DNA of 40,928 nt from Pseudomonas fuscovaginae SE-1 (lineage in GTDB: Bacteria; Pseudomonadota; Gammaproteobacteria; Pseudomonadales; Pseudomonadaceae): contig NZ_AQOH01000075.1 of NCBI RefSeq assembly GCF_000364705.1, forward strand, positions 1-40,928. Direction: 5' to 3'. Positions 34,940-40,928 of the stretch are shown here, in pieces; the first letter of the stretch is position 1, and each line of letters starts with the position of its first letter. The notes below the pieces were generated by a model, which saw nothing but the letters and a program-made list of their open reading frames with translations, was not told the DNA's origin and searched no databases. The position numbers were made by a program, and so were the translations under genes.

Positions 34940-36079
34940 ATGAAATCGCGCATCTGGCGTTTGGCAGGTGTTGGCTTGCTCTGTATGAGCGTTGGTGCGC
35001 AAGCGCTGGCGGAAGATCGGGGTGACGAGAATCAGCAACATCCCCATCTCAACGGCGGCCAGCGTGGTCCCGAAGGGCGGCCGGGTGGTCATGAGGAGCG
35101 GCCGGGGAACAATCAGCCGCGTCCGGAGAATGCCCAGCCACGTCCGCAGCCCCGGCCCCAGGCGCCCGAGCCCCGGCCACAGGCGCGCCCGGAGATGACC
35201 CCGTTCCAGCCGCAGAATAATCAGCCCCGCCCGGAAAACAACCCGCACTTCGAGCGGCGCGAGCAGAACTTCGGTGGCCAGTGGCAGCCGCGTCCGCCAC
35301 AGAACGACCCCAACCAGCAAAGTCGTCCGGCTCCGCAGCCGCAGAACAATCTGCCGATCCAGGGCCGGCCCGATACCGTGCGTCAGACCCAGGAGCCGCT
35401 GCGCGGCAACTACTCGGACATTCCCCGGCGCAACGGCTACAACCCCGGCTGGCAGCCCGGCGGCTACAACGGCCGTCCCGGTGGCAACTTCGATCACCCC
35501 AACGACCACCGCTGGCCAGGGCGTCCGTCCGGCCATGGCAATGGCTGGGGGCCTGGGCCGCAGTACCGGCCGGGTTATGTGGTCGACCGCTTCCCCGACC
35601 GTAACTGGCGGGTACCGTATCGCGGGCAGGACTACTTCTTCTCCGGCGGTTACTGGTATCGCCCGCAGGGCCCACGCTATGTGGTGGTCGCACCACCGCG
35701 GGGGATCCGTATCAGCTACCTGCCCGACTATGCGCGGGAGGTCTGGGTCGGCAGCACGCTGTTCTTCCTCGCGGCAGGCGCCTACTACCTCTACCAGGAG
35801 GACACCCAGGACTACGTGGTGGTCGATCCACCCGCCGCCGCGCCGCAGGTGGCGCCGGCACCATCGGGCAACGGCTATGACGTGGTGGCCTACCCGGCCA
35901 ACGGGCAGAGCCCGGAGCAGGTGCAGCGCGATGGCGAGGATTGCTATCGCTGGGCCGTGCAGCAGAGCGGTTTCGACCCGGCCCGGGCCACTTATGCCCC
36001 GGACCCTTCGGTGGTACAGACCTACCGCCAGGCCCAGGGCAGTTGCCTGAGCAGCCGCGGCTACCAGGTCAACTACTGA
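34940..36079 (+). CDS. Exported Pro/Gln/Arg-rich protein, DUF6515-like
   Basis: A 379-residue protein with a signal peptide (MKSRIWRLAGVGLLCMSVG..., cleavage near ALA before EDRG). Residues about 28-200 are low-complexity, rich in Pro, Gln, Asn, Arg and Gly with repeated QPRPEN and RPQ units. A more ordered middle (about 205-260) has YVVDRFPDRNWRVPYRGQDYFFSGGYWYRP. A hydrophobic segment follows (about 272-290), then the motif YDVVAYPANGQSPEQ and a tail with a Cys pair (DCYRW, SCLSSRGY). I take the C-terminal half for DUF6515. Function unknown; an envelope role is likely. AGGA lies five bases before the ATG; a GTG at 34928 is possible. The stop sits directly against the stop of the convergent efflux gene. 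Confidence 0.83.
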   Translation: MKSRIWRLAGVGLLCMSVGAQALAEDRGDENQQHPHLNGGQRGPEGRPGGHEERPGNNQPRPENAQPRPQPRPQAPEPRPQARPEMTPFQPQNNQPRPENNPHFERREQNFGGQWQPRPPQNDPNQQSRPAPQPQNNLPIQGRPDTVRQTQEPLRGNYSDIPRRNGYNPGWQPGGYNGRPGGNFDHPNDHRWPGRPSGHGNGWGPGPQYRPGYVVDRFPDRNWRVPYRGQDYFFSGGYWYRPQGPRYVVVAPPRGIRISYLPDYAREVWVGSTLFFLAAGAYYLYQEDTQDYVVVDPPAAAPQVAPAPSGNGYDVVAYPANGQSPEQVQRDGEDCYRWAVQQSGFDPARATYAPDPSVVQTYRQAQGSCLSSRGYQVNY

Positions 36080-36970
36080 TCAGTCGTGGTGTTTCACCAC
36101 TTCCCGAGGGTCGGCGTGCACCAGCACTTCGGCCTTCGGGTAGACGGCGCTGATCGCATCGGCGGCCTGGTCGCTCAGACCATGGGCCACCGACAGCGTC
36201 AATTCCCCCGGCAACTCCAGGTGCAACTGCACGAACCAGTGGTTGCCCGACACCCGCGTGCGCAAGTCATGTGCCCCGAGCACACCCGGCACGCCCTTGG
36301 CGAGTTCCAGCATGTGCTGGCTGATTTCAGGTGACAGTTCCTCATCCATCAGCACGGCAAAACTCTCGCGGCCGATCTGGATCGCACTCCACAGGATATA
36401 GGCCGAGATGCCCAGGCCGAACCAGGCGTCGACCTGGGCGAAACCGAGGCTGGCGAACACCAGGGCCAGCAGGATGCTGCCGTTGAGCAGCATGTCCGAG
36501 CGGTAGTGCAGCGAGTCGGCGCGCACGGCGGTGGAGCCGGTTTCGCGGATGACCTTGTGTTGCAGTACCAGCAACGCGGCGGTGAGCAACAGCGACAGAA
36601 TGATCACGCCGATGCTCAGCCAGGGCGCCCCGACCGGCTCCGGATGGCGGATCCGCTCCACCGCCTGCACCGCGATCAGGATCGCACTGCCGGCGATGAA
36701 CAACGCCTGGGCCATGCCGGACAGCGACTCGGCCTTGCCGTGACCGTAGCGATGGTCGTCATCCGCCGGACGCAGCGCATAGTGCACCGCCAGCAGGTTG
36801 AGGAACGAGGTCACGCCGTCGAGCGCCGAGTCGGTCAAGCCGGCGAGCATGCTCACCGAGCCGCTCAGCCACCAGGCGACGGCCTTGGTCACGATCAGGA
36901 TACTGGCGACCGCCACCGAGGCCCGGGTGGCCAGGCGCAGCAGGCGAGCATGTTCGGGGCTGTTGCTCAT
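36080..36970 (-). CDS. Cation diffusion facilitator (FieF/ZitB-type metal efflux)
   Basis: A 296-residue inner-membrane antiporter that exports divalent metals (zinc, iron or similar) against protons. Six membrane helices lie in about 12-205. The intramembrane metal site matches FieF: Asp47 and Asp51 in TDSALD, His155 and Asp159 in DSLHYRSD. A C-terminal cytoplasmic domain (about 210-290) with SGNHWFVQLHLELPG and His-containing DPREVVKHHD completes the usual fold. The intact DD-HD site supports zinc or iron use, but the actual metal cannot be read from sequence. Starts 28 bases after the lipoprotein gene on the same strand, so they may be co-transcribed. Confidence 0.93.
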   Translation of the reverse strand: MSNSPEHARLLRLATRASVAVASILIVTKAVAWWLSGSVSMLAGLTDSALDGVTSFLNLLAVHYALRPADDDHRYGHGKAESLSGMAQALFIAGSAILIAVQAVERIRHPEPVGAPWLSIGVIILSLLLTAALLVLQHKVIRETGSTAVRADSLHYRSDMLLNGSILLALVFASLGFAQVDAWFGLGISAYILWSAIQIGRESFAVLMDEELSPEISQHMLELAKGVPGVLGAHDLRTRVSGNHWFVQLHLELPGELTLSVAHGLSDQAADAISAVYPKAEVLVHADPREVVKHHD

Positions 36971-36997
36971 GCAAGGCGGTCCTTGTGCGGGCGGGGA

Positions 36998-37417
36998 TCA
37001 GGCGGACGGATGCAGGCCATACAGGGCCAGCTGTTGCAGGCTGCCCTTGTGCTGGATCAGTCGAGGGTCGTTCAGCGGCAGGCTCTGGCCCAGTTCGGTC
37101 TGGATGATCGCCTGCAGTTTCTGGTTGTCGACCTGGCCATTGGTGCCGATGGATTCATGGAGTTTTTCCGGAGCGATCTGCGCGGTGGTGCCGTTGGGCA
37201 GGTAGATGGCGCCGGTGGCGAAATCGATGCCGAAGGCGATCAGCCCGGGGATGACGTAGAACAGGATGCCGATGGCATCGAGGCCGGCGACCAGCGGGTC
37301 GATCTTGCCTTCGATCTGGCCACGGCGGTCGGGGAAAAAGATCGAGCCACAGGCGGTCAACTGGGTCAGCAGGGTGGCGACCACGACGCCACCGATAACG
37401 CGCGAAGAAATACGCAT
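36998..37417 (-). CDS. Small putative lipoprotein
   Basis: A 139-residue protein with a lipoprotein signal and lipobox LTAC (Cys23), followed by GSIFFPDRRGQIEGKIDP. A central hydrophobic stretch (IGILFYVIPGLIAFGIDFATG as two short pieces, about 50-72) recalls the YceK/YidQ-type small lipoproteins, but the match is too weak to name. AGGAG sits eight bases before the ATG. It is divergent from hrpB and followed by the cation efflux gene. Confidence 0.82.
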   Translation of the reverse strand: MRISSRVIGGVVVATLLTQLTACGSIFFPDRRGQIEGKIDPLVAGLDAIGILFYVIPGLIAFGIDFATGAIYLPNGTTAQIAPEKLHESIGTNGQVDNQKLQAIIQTELGQSLPLNDPRLIQHKGSLQQLALYGLHPSA

Positions 37418-37526
37418 GCAAGGATCTCCTGGAGGGAAAGGCCAACTATACAAGGGTCAACGGATAAGACCGTGATTAATGCAGCTCGGTTCGCCGTTAT
37501 ACTCGGCGGCCTGTTCTGGAGCCACC

Positions 37527-40058
37527 ATGATTTCCTTGCCGATCGATGAAGTTTTGCCTGCACTGCGTCAGGCCCTGGGCGAACGCCACGAAACCGTGCT
37601 CGAAGCCCCGCCCGGCGCGGGCAAGACCACCCGGGTGCCACTGGCGCTGCTGGACGAGCCGTGGCTGGCCGGGCAAACCATCCTGATGCTCGAACCGCGC
37701 CGTCTGGCTGCCCGGGCGGCGGCCGAACGGCTGGCGGCGGAGCTGGGGGAAAAGGTCGGCGAAACCGTGGGCTACCGCATTCGTCTGGAGAGCAAGGTCG
37801 GTCCCGGGACGCGGATCGAAGTGGTGACGGAAGGTATCCTGACCCGCCGCCTGCAGGACGACCCGGCGCTCGAAGGCGTCGGCCTGCTGATCTTCGACGA
37901 GTTTCACGAGCGCAGCCTGGACGCCGACCTGGCCCTGGCCCTGAGCCTCAATGGTCGCGAGATGTTTCGCGATGAGCAGCCGCTGAAGATCCTGCTGATG
38001 TCGGCGACCCTGGAGGGTGAACGACTGTCCAGCCTGCTGGGGGATGCGCCGGTGGTGCGCAGCGAAGGTCGCATGTTTGCGGTGACGACCCGCTGGGGCC
38101 GGCCTTTCCAGCCCGGCGAGTTCATCGAACCGCGGGTGGTGCAGACGGTGCTCGAAGCGGTCAGTGATGAAAGCGGCAGCCTGCTGGTGTTCCTGCCGGG
38201 GCAGGCCGAGATCCGCCGCGTGCATCAGCAGTTGGAAGAAGCCCTGGGCGCCCGCCCGGACATCCTGCTGTGTCCGCTGCATGGCGAGCTGGACCTGGCC
38301 GCCCAGCGTGCGGCCATCGAGCCGGCTCCGCCAGGTAAGCGCAAGGTGGTGCTGGCGACCAACATCGCCGAGACCAGCCTGACCATCGATGGTGTGCGGG
38401 TAGTGATCGACGCCGGGCTGGCGCGGGTACCGCGCTTCGACCCGGGCAGCGGCATGACCCGCCTGGACACCCAGCGTATTTCCCGTGCGAGCGCGACCCA
38501 GCGGGCCGGGCGGGCAGGGCGCCTGGAACCGGGCGTGTGCTATCGCCTGTGGTCCGAAGCCCAGCATGAGCAGTTGGCGGCCTATGGCAGCGCCGAGATT
38601 CTCCAGGCTGACCTCGCTGGGCTGGCCTTGCAACTGGCGCGCTGGGGCGTGTCGGTCGATCAGTTGGTCTGGCTCGATGTGCCACCGGCCGCCGCCTATG
38701 CCCAGGCGCGAGACCTGCTTCAGCGCCTCGGCGCGCTGGCGGCCAAGCCGGGCGAGCAGGCGACCCTGACCCGGCATGGCCAGGCGATGGCCGAACTGCC
38801 GGCGCACCCGCGTATCGCCCACCTGCTGTTGCGTGGCCAGGCGCTGGGCCTGGCGAGCATGGCCTGCGATGTCGCGGCCCTGCTGGGTGAGCGCGATATC
38901 CAGCGCGGCGGTGGTGCCGACCTGCACAGTCGCCTGGCCTTGCTGGCAGGGGAGGAGCGGGCGGCTCGCGGCGGCCAGGGTGGCGTGCAACGAGCCCGGC
39001 AGTTGGCGCGGCAGTACCGGGGATACCTGCGTGGCCAGGCGAGCGAGCCGGTGGCTGATCCCGAACATTCGCGCTGGCTCGGCGCGCTGCTGGCGCTGGC
39101 CTATCCGGACCGCGTTGCCCAGCAACGGCGCGCTGGCGGCGCGGAGTATCGCCTGGCCAATGGCCGGGCGGCGATGTTCAGCGAAACCGACAGCCTGATG
39201 AAGCAGCCCTGGCTGGTGATCGCTGACCTCGGCAGCCGCCAGGGTCAGCGCGAGGAGCGCATCTACCTGGCCGCCGAATTCGATCCCGGACTGTTCGACA
39301 CGGTGCTGGCCGAGCAGGTGAGCAATGTCGATCAACTGGACTGGGATGAGCGCGAGGGCGTGTTGCGTGCCGAGCGCCAGCGCAAGGTCGGCGAACTGGT
39401 GCTGAGTCGCGAAGCGCTACCCGGCCTGGACGAAGCGGCACGCAGCCAGGCGCTGGTCAACCTGGTGCGGCGCAAGGGGCTGGAACTGCTGCCCTGGACC
39501 CCGGAACTGCGCCAGTGGCAGGCACGGGTGGCGCTGCTGCGTCAGCTCGACCTGGCGGACAAGGGGCAGAGCGAATGGCCGGACGTCAGCGACCAGGCTC
39601 TGCTGGCGAGCCTGGAACACTGGCTGGCACCGTACCTGGGGCGGGTTTCGCGGCTCAGTCATTTCGCCAACCTGGAACTGGCGAGCATTGTCCACAATCT
39701 GCTGCCCTGGCCGTTGCCACCGCGCCTGGACGAACTCGCCCCGCATCACCTGAGCGTGCCGTCGGGCTCGTCGATCCGACTCGACTACAGCGAGCAACCG
39801 CCGATTCTGGCGGTGCGCCTGCAGGAACTGTTCGGCCTGGCCGAGACGCCACGAATTGCCGGTGGCCGGCAGGTGGTCAAGCTGCACCTGCTGTCGCCGG
39901 CGCGGCGGCCGGTGCAGGTGACCCAGGATCTGGCGAACTTCTGGCGCAGCACCTACGCCGAAGTGAAGAAGGACCTCAAGGGCCGTTATCCCAAGCACTA
40001 CTGGCCGGATGACCCGTTGGTGGCGGAAGCGACGGCGCGGGCCAAACCGCGTAAATAA
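37527..40058 (+). CDS. hrpB: ATP-dependent RNA helicase HrpB (DEAH family)
   Basis: HrpB is a DEAH-box helicase of bacteria with a poorly known role in RNA metabolism; in some species it affects cell envelope or virulence traits. The 843-residue protein has Walker A GAGKTT (30-35), DEFH (124-127) in place of DEAH, motif III SATLEG, the C-terminal helicase domain with TNIAETSLTIDGV and QRAGRAGR, and the HrpB-specific C-terminal half. GGAG precedes the ATG at 37527; a longer reading to 37479 is unlikely. A TATACT at 37499-37504 may be its -10. Confidence 0.95.
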   Translation: MISLPIDEVLPALRQALGERHETVLEAPPGAGKTTRVPLALLDEPWLAGQTILMLEPRRLAARAAAERLAAELGEKVGETVGYRIRLESKVGPGTRIEVVTEGILTRRLQDDPALEGVGLLIFDEFHERSLDADLALALSLNGREMFRDEQPLKILLMSATLEGERLSSLLGDAPVVRSEGRMFAVTTRWGRPFQPGEFIEPRVVQTVLEAVSDESGSLLVFLPGQAEIRRVHQQLEEALGARPDILLCPLHGELDLAAQRAAIEPAPPGKRKVVLATNIAETSLTIDGVRVVIDAGLARVPRFDPGSGMTRLDTQRISRASATQRAGRAGRLEPGVCYRLWSEAQHEQLAAYGSAEILQADLAGLALQLARWGVSVDQLVWLDVPPAAAYAQARDLLQRLGALAAKPGEQATLTRHGQAMAELPAHPRIAHLLLRGQALGLASMACDVAALLGERDIQRGGGADLHSRLALLAGEERAARGGQGGVQRARQLARQYRGYLRGQASEPVADPEHSRWLGALLALAYPDRVAQQRRAGGAEYRLANGRAAMFSETDSLMKQPWLVIADLGSRQGQREERIYLAAEFDPGLFDTVLAEQVSNVDQLDWDEREGVLRAERQRKVGELVLSREALPGLDEAARSQALVNLVRRKGLELLPWTPELRQWQARVALLRQLDLADKGQSEWPDVSDQALLASLEHWLAPYLGRVSRLSHFANLELASIVHNLLPWPLPPRLDELAPHHLSVPSGSSIRLDYSEQPPILAVRLQELFGLAETPRIAGGRQVVKLHLLSPARRPVQVTQDLANFWRSTYAEVKKDLKGRYPKHYWPDDPLVAEATARAKPRK

Positions 40059-40076
40059 CCCCCAACACTGGCCACC

Positions 40077-40169
40077 TGTAGGAGCGTGGCTTGCCCGCGA
40101 AGAACGATGATGCGGTCTATCCGTCGAACCACGTTATCGTTCTTCTCGGGCAATCCCTGCTCCTACAAG
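40077..40169. repeat. REP pair (TGTAGGAGC outer ends)
   Basis: Left end TGTAGGAGCGTGGCTTGCCC at 40077 and right end GCTCCTACA at 40161-40169 are inverted, with an imperfect middle (GAAGAACGAT and ATCGTTCTTC also pair). It lies between the convergent hrpB and regulator genes, where it fills nearly all of the 139-base gap. Confidence 0.85.
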
Positions 40170-40197
40170 GGGCGGGGAGGGTGTGGTGGGTGTCTGT

Positions 40198-40928
40198 TCA
40201 GCCGACCCGCCGGGCATCGCGCCGCACCGCCTGCGGCGGTACGCCAAAGCCGCGGATGAATACCTCCCGCATGTGGCGCCGGTCCCGGAAGCCGGTTTCC
40301 CGGGCCACCACGTCCAGGCTGTGGCGGCTCTGCTCGATCATCAGTCGCGCTGCTTCCAGCCGCAGGCTCTCCACGGCCCTGGCCGGCGACTGTCCGGTCT
40401 CGGCGGTGAACACGCGGGTGAACTGCCGTGGGCTCAGGTGCACCACTTCGGCCAGTTCCTCGACGCTCAACGGTCGGCTCAGGTGCTGACGGGCATAGTC
40501 CAGGGCGCTTTGAATCCGGTCCGACTTGGGGGACAGAGACAGCAGTTCGGAGTGCTGCGACTGTCCGCCGGAGCGGCGTTGATGCATGACCAACCGGTGT
40601 GCCACCGACCGTGCGAGCTCGGGCCCCAGATCCTTCTCCACCATCCCCAGGGTCATGTCCATCCCGGCGGTCATGCCGGCCGAGGTCCATACCGGCCCAT
40701 CGACGATGTAAATCCGGTCGTCCTCGACCTCAATGTCCGGGTAGTTCGCCTGCAGGGCCGTGGCATAGGCCCAGTGGGTGGTCGCGCGACGATGGTCGAG
40801 CACGCCCGCCGCGGCCAGAACAAAGGCACCCGTGCAGATCCCCGCCGTGCGCCGGGCGTTTTCGGTGAAGCCGCGCACACTGTCGAGCACGCCCGCGGCT
40901 GGCGGCGTCAGCGGCTCGAGGGTACCCG
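40198..40928 (-). CDS. GlxA-family AraC regulator with DJ-1/PfpI domain (5' end outside window)
   Basis: The C-terminal 243 codons of a regulator whose start lies beyond the right edge; the frame remains open to base 40928. The upstream half is the end of a DJ-1/PfpI amidotransferase-like domain, with the nucleophile-elbow pattern GICTGAFVLAAAGVLDHRRA and the later TSAGMTAGMDMTLGMVE. It is followed by an AraC-type DNA-binding domain (about the last 105 residues) with two helix-turn-helix units: LSVEELAEVVHLSPRQFTRVF and LDVVARETGFRDRRHMREVF. This is the GlxA layout, whose members often regulate amine, carnitine or amino-acid catabolism. The target is unknown. Confidence 0.92.
   Translation of the reverse strand, partial: GTLEPLTPPAAGVLDSVRGFTENARRTAGICTGAFVLAAAGVLDHRRATTHWAYATALQANYPDIEVEDDRIYIVDGPVWTSAGMTAGMDMTLGMVEKDLGPELARSVAHRLVMHQRRSGGQSQHSELLSLSPKSDRIQSALDYARQHLSRPLSVEELAEVVHLSPRQFTRVFTAETGQSPARAVESLRLEAARLMIEQSRHSLDVVARETGFRDRRHMREVFIRGFGVPPQAVRRDARRVG

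Noticed and set aside
34564..35025. Open frames inside the 34.5-34.9 kb intergenic region
   Set aside because: No ribosome sites, unusual composition, frames cross the strong terminator; the region reads better as RNA or regulatory sequence.

Overview
The window is chromosomal DNA of a Pseudomonas species. It is GC-rich, and it carries the conserved order mrdA-rodA-mltB-rlpA-dacA-ybeD-lipB-lipA, holA-lptE-leuS, lnt-corC-ybeY-ybeZ-miaB, hemL-thiE-thiD, then ladS. As I recall it, this matches the PA4003-to-PA3961 stretch of P. aeruginosa. The intergenic spaces are full of REP/REPIN-type repeats of the kind common in the P. fluorescens group and not in P. aeruginosa, so a fluorescens-group organism is most likely. 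I see no phage, insertion sequence, CRISPR array, tRNA or rRNA gene; this is core genome.

Layout. 1-8.7 kb, plus strand: cell-wall elongation and remodelling (PBP2, RodA, MltB-type transglycosylase, RlpA, PBP5/6-type carboxypeptidase), lipoate synthesis (YbeD, LipB, LipA) and an LD-carboxypeptidase. 8.7-9.1 kb: a REPIN running into an 18-bp tandem array. 9.1-15.1 kb, minus strand: a lipoprotein transglycosylase, a small arfA ribosome-rescue gene with an RNA hairpin inside its coding end, holA, lptE and leuS. 15.3-16.5 kb, plus: an unrecognised small protein and a YdcF/ElyC-like protein. 16.8-22.3 kb, minus: lnt, corC, ybeY, phoH-like ybeZ and miaB. 22.4 kb: a DUF1820 protein. 22.9-26.4 kb, minus: a Sel1 protein, hemL, thiE and thiD. 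26.7-32.6 kb, plus: the hybrid kinase ladS, an AidB-like acyl-CoA dehydrogenase and AMP nucleosidase. 32.9-40.9 kb: an RluE-type pseudouridine synthase, a small membrane protein, an Lrp/AsnC regulator, a candidate RNA gene or leader ending in a strong terminator, a proline/glutamine-rich exported protein, a cation efflux pump, a small lipoprotein, hrpB and the end of a GlxA-type AraC regulator.

How the genes work together. Much of the window serves the envelope: peptidoglycan synthesis and trimming (mrdA, rodA, mltB, rlpA, dacA, ldcA, the second transglycosylase), lipoprotein maturation (lnt) and LPS export (lptE). A second theme is translation and RNA quality (leuS, ybeY, ybeZ, miaB, arfA, rluE).

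I did not find an obviously new multi-gene system. The observations most worth following are the non-stop-mRNA design of arfA with its LAA-ending product, the orphan terminator and folded RNA at about 34.68-34.84 kb, and the 18-bp array that seems to have grown out of a REP arm. Gene starts were chosen by ribosome-binding site, signal sequence or family resemblance and are predictions.
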